The translations under genes were made by a program, and so were the position numbers. The notes under the pieces were generated by a model. That model was not told where the DNA came from, ran no database searches, and worked only from the letters and a program-made list of their open reading frames with translations. From contig JAJKFH010003599.1 in assembly GCA_023333565.1 (NCBI GenBank), positions 806,001 through 870,000 of the forward strand: a stretch of DNA of 64,000 bases. Direction: 5' to 3'. Origin of the DNA: Puffinus mauretanicus (taxonomy: Eukaryota; Chordata; Aves; Procellariiformes; Procellariidae). Each line of letters begins with the position of its first letter. Positions within the stretch are counted from its first letter, which is position 1. This document shows, in pieces, positions 11,517 through 22,773 of this stretch.

Positions 11517-14500
11517 ATAGCAATATGTTCTGGGAGGAAAACGAGGGGACGGCAGGTTTTGTTGATTTTTTTTTCTTTTTTCCTTCAGGATTCTTCTTTC
11601 CTGCAGGGCAGGTAAAGGTGAACGTTGTAGGGCTTTCGCACAGAAAGTCATTCATGACTAAGGGGACTCGATGGCTCACATGAAATTTTTCTGTGGCATC
11701 ACTCTCATTTACTGATCCCTTCCCCTTCTTGCCCCCCAGCACGAACACACACATGACCCGGGGATTATCACCACCGTATTTTGGTATGGGAGCACACCAG
11801 GTTAGTGAACAGATTTGTCTGGTGTGTCACCTTGCCAACAAAACTGACCTACTGATATGCAAAATTGCATGTTGGGGGCAGGGGTGCAGGGAAACAGAGT
11901 TATGGAGGATGGAAACCTCTTTAAAAGTCAGAAGTAAAGTTTGCTAATGGATTTTACCAGACAATGCAAACAACATGCTGAGTTTGTTACAGCACCAGCT
12001 CCGCTCTCTGCATCACTGAGACAGCTCTTTCAGAAGCTGCATCTTCATGCAGAGAGGCTGCGCTGCCCAGGCTGACAGTTTGTTGGTATCAGCGCTACAG
12101 TAAGAGCCTCTCAGCGTCTGACATCTCCAGAGGCTTTGCCGTTTCACCTTTCACAGGGGCTGTGGTCTGTTTATCTCTATTGCTTCTGCTGAAGTTTTCC
12201 GTTCTTCAGCCAAAGCAGTTTTGCAAAATTCCTCCCTTGTCTGCTAATTAACCCTTTTCCTCATCAGGCATCAGTAAGACTCTTCAAGCATAATTTATTT
12301 TTTTTTCCCTGAAGTCCATTCGTTTCCCTTTACACTTTGAGTTTTCTATTTTCTGCTGCTAAATTGTTCTTCCCCATTTCCATCCTCCTCATGGCTTCAC
12401 TCTTTTGATTAGTCTCACATTCTCCAAAAAAATTCCTCACAGTTACAGTATCAATTGGGGAAAGGGGGAAAAAAAAGTAGCCAACAGCTGAAAGTTGTCC
12501 TTTCTATCAACTGTGCCAAGAAACTGCTCACAGCCTCCTGGCTCCATTCAGAGACTACCATTTAATGACCTTTCCAAGGGTCAAGTACTAACAGGGATTG
12601 GTATTCATGTGCAGAGTATTTTCAAGCACTGTATCCTGAAATGTGAATTACAGCATTTTGTATTCCAAGATGCAACTTAAAGGTTTTTGTTTGTCAAAGT
12701 ACAGCACCTCAACTCACTTGAGGCAAAGACTTTTTTTCTGAGGATGTACTTTATCAAAATGTCCTCCTCTGTGGGACAGAAAATTTCAGTGAAGTTGCCA
12801 AGGACTAAATGCTTTCCCCCTCCCTGATTCGTACTGTGTTTGATATTATCTTGGCTGCGATTTCATCAGAAACCGTGAGCAAAACAGTGTGGTAGAAGCA
12901 GTGAGTAGAAGACCTTCACAGGAAAATTAAATGACACAAGAAGTGGCATTAGAGATTTGTAATGAGGGGGCTGCTGAGAGAGCGCTAGCAGCATAAATGT
13001 CAGGGAACAAGCACGCTGTGAGAGGTGTGATTGCTCAAATGAGCGTTGAATGTTCGTGGTTATGAAAGGCCCCTGTGCCACTTCCCATAAAAGTAACGAC
13101 GTTAAAATCCAATGATCTACCAAATTCTTTCACTCTTCTCATCACATAAAGTTCCTTATCTAGTTGCAATTTGATACGCAATTCTTCTTTCTTTGTATTT
13201 TACGCACAAAAGAGTTCTCATCTCAGCGCTACAGAAACAGCGACTTTGTTCCCGTGTGTTGTGAACAGAGCATGATTAAATTTCCTAAACAAAACATATC
13301 TTGGACAATAATGGTGCCTTTAGGAGAAGTTGGTTTTTAATATGCTTTTCCACATGCTAGTTTTAAAAAACGGAAAATGTGACGTAGTCTAAATAATTCC
13401 AGGTGGTGAAAACTAGAATTTGATAATCCAAAAGAATTAGCTGTCATCTCAATTAAGTGGTTTGGAAAATGGGTGCGTTTTCAGTACAGAAGAATCTGAG
13501 TGACTTTGCAGCCTAACTCCTCGGTTTTAGGTCATCTCTAAACTCAGGTTGTAGGAACTCCCTTTCTGGATGAAAAGCACATTAAAAATGTTGCATTCTT
13601 AGCGTATATGGTGAATTCTATACCCATGACAGCCATCAGTAAGCCTGCCACCAGCAACCACTTTAATGTATCCTCACATCTTCCACTGCAATTTTGCTTG
13701 ACCTTTACATGCCTTCTCTGTTAGGTGACTGATTTTGCTGTCCACAGAGCAGTTGGTTAAGTGAAGTACCGCTGGAAAGTAAAACTCTTTGTTTCATGTT
13801 CTGTAGGTGCAATACTGAAAGTTTCTCTTTGTGAACTGACTGCTCTCTAGCCAGAAGACCCAGTCATGGGGGTGCTTGTACCGCCCAGTGCAATCCCTCC
13901 TCACTCTCTGTGTCCTGGAGAAGACAAGCCTGAAGAAGGACTCTTGCAAAAGGCAAGGGAAACGTTCATCCCCATTCTCTCAGAAGCTGAGAGATTTACA
14001 TGGGCAGGTAAATGGGGGCTCAAGTTAGCAGTTAACAGCAGCTCTGCTTCCGTTTTGCTGTGGAAAAAATGGGTCCTGTTCCTCCCCCCTGTCCTCCTGT
14101 TCCCCCTCACCACACCAAATGTGGCCCAAGAGGGACTCTGCAGCTGGCCTGGGAAGACTGGCCATCCTGGCAGACTGGCGAAGGGAACTGGGCAGTGCGT
14201 AGGGTAGGGGCACGCTCAGGTAATGCTGGATGAATAACAGAGGAATTGGTTTGGTGCTGCACTGCTAAAAATCTCTGTAGCTGACACATGAAGCTGGGAA
14301 GAAGGGCAGCTGGAGGGAAGAGAACCAGAAATCACTTTGGACCAAAAAGACACATTTTGTTCAGCTGCATCCTACTTATTTTTGATGCATAGATAAAGGG
14401 AATAGGAATTTTGTTCAAGCTTTTTGCTTCAGTTTATGTCAACTTTAAATTAAATTAATGTTAAGATGAATAGGATTCCAACTGAAAAGTGAAAAACCAA

Positions 14501-17500
14501 AGAGCTCCTTGGAATTGATAATAGTAATGAAAAAAAAAATTTCCAAAACAAGGACTTTATGCTGCCAGCATCTAAACCAAATACTTCAAGGCTTTTGAAA
14601 TCTCTCAGTACAGACATGCACCCACATTTCTTATTGGCCGAACGCTGAGTTCAATCACATTTTGAGGTCATCCCATCCTTCAGTGTGTTTACTAAATACA
14701 GGTGCCAAACTGAGTAGGGAAATTATCACAGGCTAGTGGATGTAGAATGATGCTGGGAAGAGAGAGAGTAAGCTTGGTCTTAAGACTGAAATATATGTAA
14801 TTAATTGCTGTGTTGGTTGGACAAATAACAGGGAACATAAAAATTAATTATCATATGGAGGCTACCAGGGAACAGCACAAAGCTTAACATTGTCAGTTAA
14901 GCTGAAGAGCTCCTACCCCAGGGGCTCAAATCACTTGGCTGTACAAATCTGGAAGAGCTGGCACTGCTCGATCAGACACACACAGGAGGTAAAGCAGGAG
15001 ATAACATCCAAAAGACAGACCAAAAGTTCAGTTCAATCTCTGGCCTTAATATCATGTGGGTCTTTTTTTATTGTTTAAAATCCTCCTATTTTTGCTGGTC
15101 TCAGTAATTCTCTTTCACTAACGCATTGGTATTACCTAGCATAGGGAACATAACTCAAGTGACCTAATTTTTGGCAGTTACAAGGCCTGTAACAGAAAGT
15201 ATTACTTTTATTTCACAGCATTAGGTCAAATTAATTTTATCAGCTGGAATTCATGCTGGTGACCCGGGGATGTGAAGAGCCTCCTTGTGCTCCTGCTTGG
15301 GTTATGAAGGAAAAAAAATCATCTTTCCTGGTAAGACTGATGCTTATAGTAGGGGCAATGCTTTACTTAGACTTCTCCATGACATTTTTCTTGAATGGTC
15401 CATGGTATATTGGGGGCAATGAAACAAAACTAAGTGAGCCTCTTGTTTGCACTTTTTCCTCTCCTTTGTCAGGTTATTGCTCCCTTCTGCACCTAACTTT
15501 GTTTTCATGTTTTCTCTTTCAAATTGTCCCTTATGAATCCTTTTTCTCCTCACAAATCTTCCATGGACTGCCTTTTTTTTTCACTTCTGTAATAATCATA
15601 TCTTTAAGATGGTTTGGTGATAAAAAGGCAGGTGTATAGTTTAGAAACTTGTTAATTAAGTAGTCAGAGCTTGCACCCTGAAATAAATAGAGCTCTGCTA
15701 AATTGCTTGGCTCTCAGTGATTGTTGAACACTGATATTACTGAGCTAAGGAACCACTGGTAGCAATTTACCTCTCTGAAACGCTCTGGAAATGTGGATGG
15801 TGATGGGAATGTGCTCAAATAGAGCTGAAAGCAGTGGGAGCCAGTCGCAAGGAAGACAGACAGAATATAGCCTCATTTTTATGATGATAGATGACTCGTA
15901 TTTTTAATATCTTACTTTTAACTCAGGCGGAGATGACTAACTATGATATTCCACCTTACAGAAATTTGAGGAGCAAGTCCTGCACTCCAGGTAAAAGTGA
16001 AACATATGAGATACAGCTTTTAAACGGAGTAGAAAAAGAAAACGAGCATACAGAAAAATGCGCATCTATTCTGAGGCTAAAGAGCCGATTTGTCAATTTG
16101 CAAGGGGCTGTGTGAGATCCTGATCAGAGCTTATGATGCGGTGTAAGGGAAAATGTCGAGAGAGACTTTTGGAAAACCAGAATTAACCTTCAAGAAAGCA
16201 TGGTGATTTGACAACCAAAGACAATCACGAGGGCAAAACTGAGAGGAGAACAATGTTCTGACACTGGAGTCACTGCAGAAAGTCCAGAAAGCAGATGTGG
16301 GTAGAAAGAGAAGTAAAGCTCAAAGTCTTGAGTTCACAAAAGCAACATGCAGAGCTGCCTGGATCAGGACAAGCAGCAAAAAGCCATATACTCTGAAAAA
16401 CATCCAAGCATTACACTGCGTTACATTGACTTCCACAAATTTGCAAACACTAGCTGACCATGAACAATTTGGATGAAAGGACATCACCATTTGTGCAAAA
16501 TAATCCTTCGCAAGAGCAACAGACAAGATTTCAGCAGAAGATAAATGAGCTCTTAGCCTGAAAGCAAATGGAACATTTATTAATTTTAAGCTGTACACAG
16601 GTGTACAAGCCAGTGTTTTGTCAGAGACAGCGATAGTAGCAAGGAAAGAAGAGCCCGGATAAGACAAATGGATGGAATTCACCTTTGCAGTTGTGATCTT
16701 ATTGTCATTAAGAGAGTGACTGAAGTAAATGTATGAGTAAATAACATATTCAAAAGGTATAAGTTGTAATAATACCAGGAACAAAAATATCCTTTACTGA
16801 TTTTAAAACATATCAAGTTCTTCATCTTATGCAGTAGTGCTTCACCTTAGAAGAAAAGGTGACAAAGTTTGAAGAAAAGGTTTAGGATGCTTTCTCAGTG
16901 GAGAAGAAAGCGTTCAGCAGCATAAAAAATATACCTGAAAGCCCAACTGTTCACTGTCCAACGGAGGAGCAAAGAAAGGAGCTGGCTAAGCTTATCACTG
17001 TAGGAGAAAGGAGAGCAAGGAGCAGAACAAACAGAGCAAGACACTCACTTTCTGTAGAAAAAACAAGCATTTCTCTAAGCAATAGGATGAAGGAATCTCA
17101 TAAGTTATGCCTCTTCATTAAATATTTTTTGACTGAAATATGTAAAGATATTCTGCTGTCTCTGCAGATACCAAGAACACTTTCCTCTGTTTCCCCTATC
17201 AGCTCTCCTCTGCAGAGTATTGGCAAAATGTGGGCTACCATGTTTGGCTGTAGAATTGCCTGAAAAGATAAAAATGCTTGGGGGGAGCGAGTTTTCCAAA
17301 CTGCTAATCCCAGTCTTCCTTCTCCTCTGCTCTGTCTTGTATGAAACCTGTAGGAACTGAATACCTTTAAGTCCTCTTCCTTATTCTGTAATTTTGGTTG
17401 AACATGCCAAGGCATACACGCTGCCAGGGTGTCACATTATGGCTGGTTCTGTAGGAAATTAGGCTAATCCTTTCACTGTATATTGATTGAACAAAAACCC

Positions 17501-18308
17501 AACAGCAACAACTAAGTAAAAAAGGAACGTAAGCAGATCCTAGGTAGGTTTCTGTAGCTGGCCCATCCAAGTGGTTGTGGCAAACGTCTTTAGACAACCA
17601 GAGCACGTGTGGCACGTAAGTATCATAGCCTTCGAGAGACACTGCTTCTTCCAACTGATTTTTAGACTGTGTCTGATGCCAAGTGTTTCACAGTGGAGTA
17701 TATAAAATGGGATTTGATGGGATTAGTAGAGTAGTTGCTGTAGTTCAGCCAGATGAAAAGATCTCACTGTATGTTGTTTTATTTATAATGCAGATTTCAT
17801 TCTTGGATACATGTTTGACCCCTTTTGCTGTCTACTTGCATCTAATATTTTTTTGCAGGTTTGCCAACATTATTTCTACAATGTTTTTCTATATTTTCTG
17901 GCTAAGATAGCCATTTAGAGTCATTTAGTTCAGCTCTACAAAACTGAGTTTTCCAAGTGGCATTAATGTGATAAAAATGAGGAATCCTATTCTTTCCCTC
18001 TTCTTTTTTGCTAAATTGCTTTTTGAACCCAGGTAGTTTTTTGAAATCCATAGCATTCTGTGCCAAGGAGATTCCCTAAGCATTAGGTGACAAACATAAT
18101 ACATATTTTGAACTTGCCACCTGCTAGTTTTCTTTGACACCCTCTAGTTCTTTTTTGGAAGAAAGGACAAATGGATCTTCCCTGTTCATCTTAGTTTCTG
18201 CTGGGTGAGCAACATTACCCTATCTTACCTGGTAAATGTTCTTTGAATATAGATTAAAGTAGGTAGCAAGGGGAGTTATGTGTCATGCAGTGGTGCTTTC
18301 TTAAAGCA
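11517..18308. other. Unique sequence downstream of the CpG island
   Basis: No confident exon was found. Strong splice-like signals exist, for example a polypyrimidine acceptor ending at 11588 with a donor at 11611/11612 (a 23-nt exon), and an acceptor at about 13850 with a donor at 14007/14008. Such pairs are frequent by chance. Long frames at 13866-14207, 15253-15639, 16320-16784 and 16898-17263 show no recognised domains. A TAATTA-rich stretch at 14800-14855 is suggestive only of homeodomain sites. Confidence 0.4.
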
Positions 18309-18458
18309 ATGCGTGGAAGAAGGGAAATGGCCTGGAGTTTTCCGCTCCTGCTAATTGCTTTCTTCACCAGCTTACTGCAACTTGTTCCACACCCTGCAGT
18401 TTGCGTTCATGCTGCCATAGAAGACAGCCAGCAGTATTTCAGTGTGAAAGGCCTTCTG
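18309..18458 (+). other. Exon-like segment encoding a signal-peptide-like N-terminus
   Basis: An open frame from the ATG at 18309 (second ATG at 18327) encodes MAWSFPLLLIAFFTSLLQLV, which has the charged start plus hydrophobic core of a signal peptide, followed by a short polar stretch. A possible donor (ctg then gtgtgt) follows 18458, leaving 50 codons and phase 0; an alternative donor is at gtgaag slightly downstream. The frame itself stops soon after, at about 18500. I recognise no protein family. It may be chance, since hydrophobic frames are common in T-rich DNA. Confidence 0.15.
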
Positions 18459-19145
18459 GTGTGTGGTGAAGCTCATTATTTGTCCTGCCTTTTTAGAAGA
18501 TAAAAGCTGCTAACTAGCTTACTTTATTTTCATTCTGCAGCTGTGATAGACTTAGCTGTCTTTCAAACCCATTAATCAGTTTCCCAATCCAGAAGCGGGG
18601 CACAGATGTAGCGAATTTTCTGTCCTGAACTCATGAATTCCCCAGCCTTAACAACCAAATTAAAGCCATCAGTTCCAAATTAGAAATGCAGATAAGCCTT
18701 CATAAGTTTGGTTCTCTAGCAATGGTCCTTTTATCTAATAACGAGCCTGAAGCCCTGTTGCTCCTTTCTAGCTCTGTCTTTGTGTACCTCTGCAGTCAGG
18801 TAACTTGCTCTTATGTTTCTGTCGTAGACTCAGACTGGCTCTGATCATGTCTAACAAGGGGTTTTGAATGAGATGGTGGCTTTTCTGCCTCTGTTTATAG
18901 GGGTATAGCTTCAGCAGCTTTGCTTGGCAAACAGTAGGTGAGAACACAGTCACAACCAGTTTTATACTTGAGTTGAGACTTCCCTGTTTTTTCTATATAT
19001 TTATTTAAATCAAAGCATTTTATAAGAAAGGGGAATTGAAATGTTGTAATGCAGTCTTTTAAGTTCTTAGAGAATGTTTAATTTAGTATGTGTAGAAAAT
19101 GACATGAAAAATTAATAATGTTATTGTTCTCCTGACTTGTTTTAG

Positions 19146-19211
19146 GATGGATGTGTACTCAAGACTCACACTTTCCCTGAGAACTGTCTGCTGACCCTCT
19201 CCCAAAACATG
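19146..19211 (+). other. Exon-like segment, 66 nt, both splice sites good
   Basis: A pyrimidine-rich acceptor ending ttttag at 19145 and a strong donor (catg then gtgagt) at 19211/19212 enclose 66 bases. They are open in phase 0 for 22 codons, starting DGCVLKTHTFPENC. The two other frames contain stops or lose phase with the preceding segment. Two cysteines would suit a secreted protein, consistent with the upstream signal-like segment. No family is recognised, and there is no homology evidence. Confidence 0.2.
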
Positions 19212-20857
19212 GTGAGTCCTATGGAGAAACTGGAGTAGATCCTTCACTTTGTTTCAAATAAGTATGCAAGCTGATGTGAGGTATCTTGATCATTTGTTAA
19301 ATAGAAGAGCTTCAACTCTCAAACTAGACCTTTTACTTCCAAATTTTCTGATAGTATCTTTCAGAATTAAGAAGTCTAACTGCTGAATCCTATGGCTTTT
19401 TCTAGTGTGATAAAATCCTTCTGTCCCAGTGTGTAGAATCTAAGTATTTAGTACTAATCACACTTTTTATTATTGTTCTTTCAGTTTATAAGCAAGTTTT
19501 TAAAAGTTGTAGGTAGCATTATGACACATCATTTTGTACTACATGATAAATTCCTTGTTAAGTGTTGGTTTCCAGAGGTTAGCCTCCATGCTTACTTTAT
19601 CCTCACCCTATCCATGTCATCAGTATGTATCAAGGGAAGCACATGGAATTTGAGGTGGGAATGGCAGAATAAGTTATTCCTCCTTTAGGAAACTGAGTCT
19701 GTGCTTGTTACCTGTGCTCTACCCATGGAGCTGAAGTAAGAAATAGGTGCTCAAGAAGTATTGGCCTTGGAGAAAAACTTTGCCGTGAGGAAAAAGAACT
19801 GTGATAAGGAGGGGGCTGTAAGTTACGGGAGTACATTAAATGAAGCAGGCCAAATAAGGGGTACTGCTAGAAATTCTGGTTGAAGCCAGCAGGGATAAAC
19901 TTGGTGTAAACTTTAGGCAGTTGTCCAGAGCTAATCAAATTACCCAAGAAGTGAGAAGGGTTATAGCCATCTTACTCAGAAATACAAAAGTTGTCAAAAA
20001 TATTTTGCTAGCGCTATTGATTGTTTTGACTTTCTGATTTTGTTGCAGTAATGCCCCAAAAGCCCCATTTTGATCAAGTGGAATCAGTTTTCTTTCTTTT
20101 AATTATTTCACTGATGTTACTTGTGGGCAGAGGCTCTTTGTTGCTGAGAGCTAGCAAATACTGCAATCTCATACTACCAAGTCACCATGTTTCCATAAAC
20201 AAATTATCTAAGTTCTTACATAACCTCCATTACCAACAGATCTGTGCCCTGAGTTAATCACTCGTTATGCTTAGTGCTGTTGAGCTCTGCTGACTGGTGT
20301 CTCTAGATTTCACTGAACATTATCAAACACTGGCAGCATAAGAGCAATGAGAAAGTACAAGCAGCAAAAGGTTTGTTAGCAGCCAACATAGGTAAGATGT
20401 TCAGAGACTAATGCTAATACCCTTGTTCTGTGGCGGTTAAAATCTATGGTTGCTTATACTTAATGTCCCCAGGGAAGGAAGGCAAACTGAGGACAATGGG
20501 GCAGACAGTGCTTTTTAAGTTATGTGAATATTCTTTCTTCAGATTTTTTGCCTCCTTTACTGTCATCAAAGTGAAAATAGACACTCATTGCTGTAAGTGA
20601 TTACAGCTTCATAACGCAGGGGTTGGTACTTCTGTTACACAAGGCACAGCCAGAGTTAGACAAAAACAACCTCACATTCCCTTGTAGACTTTTATGCTGA
20701 AACTATGGAGGGAAATTTGGGAGTGGAGGGCAGTTCAAAGGTTGGTAGTAGGGTGCAGGATCAATTTTGCAAGTCTGTACTTTGAGGAAAACTCAAGGTG
20801 CTCTTATGCTACAGGCCTGTATACTGATGTCACTTGGGCTTGGCTCTTTGACTGGTA
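19212..20857. other. Unique sequence between exon-like segment and CR1
   Basis: Nothing coding is recognised. Short frames at 19473-19688 and 20051-20257 have no domains. No repeat family is identified before the CR1 boundary. Confidence 0.45.
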
Positions 20858-21770
20858 ATCATAGAATCATTTAGGTTGGAAAAGACCCTTAAGGTCATCG
20901 AGTCCAACCGTAAACCTAACACTGCCAAGTCCACCACTAAACCATATCCCTAAGTGCCATATCTACACATCTTTTAAATCCCTCCAGGGATGGTGACTCA
21001 ACCACTTCCCTGGACAGCCTGTTCCAATCCTTGACAACCCTTTTGGTGAAGAAATTTTTCCTAACATCCAATCTAAACCTCCCCTGAGGTTTAGACCTTG
21101 AGTCTGTTTCCTCTTGTCCTATCACTTCTTACCTGAGAGAAGAGACTGACACCCACCTGGCTATTACCTCCTTTCAGGTAGTTGTAGAGAGCGATAAGGT
21201 CTCCCCTCAGCCTCCTCCAGACTGAACAACGCCAGTTCCCTCAGCTGCTCCTCATAAGGCTTGTGCTCTAGACTCTTTACCAGCTTCATTGCCGCTCTTT
21301 GGACACGCTCCAGCACCTCCATGTCCTTCTTGTAGTGAGGGGCCCAAAACTGAAAAGTATTCGAGGTCTGGCCTCACTTTCTTAGTCCTGCTGGCGACAC
21401 TATTTCTGATAGAAGCCAGGATGCTCTTATCCTTCTTGGCTACCAGGGCACACTGCTGGCTCATATTCAGCTGGCTGTTGACCAACACACCCAGGTCCTT
21501 TTTGGCCAGGCAGCTTTCCAGCCACTCTTCCCCAAGTCTGTAGTGTTGCATGGAGTTGTTGTGACCCAAGTGCAGGACCCAGTACTTGGCCTTGTTGAAT
21601 CTCGCACAATTGACCTTGGCCCATCGATCCAGCCTGTCCACATCTCTCTGCAGAGCCTTCCTACCCTCAAGCAGATCAACACTCCCACCCAACTTGGTGT
21701 CATCTGCAAACTGACTGAGGGTGCACACAGTCCCCTCATCCAGATCATTGATAAAGATATTAAATAAAAC
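20858..21770 (-). mobile_element. CR1 LINE, about 0.9 kb, RT C-terminus to 3' end
   Basis: A CR1 retrotransposon lies on the minus strand. Its 3' end is at the left (atcatagaatcattt and then the ggttggaaaagac type tail). The minus-strand frame 21252-21728 carries the reverse-transcriptase [12 protein letters not shown] segment, which is the conserved F-ADD catalytic box, and then DRLDRWA. The ORF2 end, [19 protein letters not shown] then stop, is in 20937-21125, in another frame. The region between is interrupted, so there are several frameshifts. The element is 5'-truncated inside the RT domain at about 21770. Compared with the copy at 5.45 kb it extends further 5'. It is inactive. Confidence 0.95.
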
Positions 21771-22635
21771 AATATATCCCAGGAGGCTTGAAAATGACTG
21801 TTAAAAATAAAAAGATCAGAAACATTGCTGAACTACTTCTTATACTCTGACAGTTATACCAACTGAAGGAAGGGGTTCGAGATAGCCAGTCCATCTTAAT
21901 ATCCCAAGGAAATGCTAGACAACAAATGATTGATCTAGATCTGCATGTTATCCCTACTCATTTCAGCATCTGACCTGTAGAGTAGAAGAAGGCTGAGCAA
22001 GTCCTAAAAAATGCAAGTGTAATCAGACATAAGGAAAAAAGCAATAGTTAATAAAATGCTTTACTGAAATGCTTTTCTTCTCCCTCTCCCAGCATCCAAG
22101 ATCCTCTGCAGGCACCTCTGCAGCCACTCCCCTCCCTGTGAACACCGTATATCTCACGCTTTTTACAAGCTGTATTTTGTGCTACATTTTAGTTAACTAG
22201 CTAGGAAGATGTGAAAGTACAGAAGAAAATAATCAAAACCTGTACTTATTAAAAAATCAGGTACTTTTGTCTTCTGTTTCTGTGAGAACAAGAAATAGCC
22301 TAAAGACTTTGAATACCTAGGTTTCTTAGAGGCAATATGTTATTCATATCTTCCTCTGTCTCTCAGTGTGGAGGGCATTCCTAGGAGAGAGAGAGTTGTA
22401 TGTCTGTATTGTAGCTGCTGAAATAGCTAGTGCTATTCAGTTGGGTTGGGTATGAGTTTGAGCAACTCTAATGCGTGCTGTGGTTTAACCTTCCTTAGCT
22501 GTCTTTATAATAAAGAAACTAAAGAGAGGAAAAAAAAAAAGGGGGGAGGAAAAAAAAGAAGACGAAAAAGCTGTTAAGCTCGTCTTAGCTCCTCTCCATA
22601 GATTCATACTAAGCACAAAGCAGGATGACTTACAG
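21771..22635. other. Unique sequence with a homopurine tract
   Basis: No gene is recognised. 22521-22562 is 42 bases of uninterrupted purine (A11, G6 and A8 runs among others). Such mirror-like homopurine tracts can form triplex DNA and are mutation-prone. It lies about 70 bases upstream of the exon-like segment starting at 22636. Confidence 0.5.
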
Positions 22636-22773
22636 TCAGTTGAAAATGCAATGCATGAACATGAATACCAGTATCTACATGGTTTTCAGCCTCCTTGTAT
22701 GAGATGTGACATCCTACATACCTTCTCAGCTTCCAGAGTTTGGATTCAGGAACAAAACAGTGCTTGCACCATG
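22636..22773 (+). other. Exon-like segment, 138 nt, strong donor
   Basis: This segment lies between a weak acceptor (gacttacag ending 22635) and a near-consensus donor (ccatg then gtaagt) at 22773/22774. All 46 codons are open in phase 0, matching the phase of the 19146-19211 segment. The frame includes QPPCMRCDILHT, a small cysteine cluster. The acceptor lacks a good pyrimidine tract, which lowers confidence. No protein family is recognised. It could be an exon of a fast-evolving or noncoding transcript, or chance. Confidence 0.17.

Noticed and set aside
15253..15639. 128-codon frame with hydrophobic segments, membrane-protein-like
   Set aside because: Hydrophobic residues follow from T-rich codons. 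No family resemblance and no exon signals.
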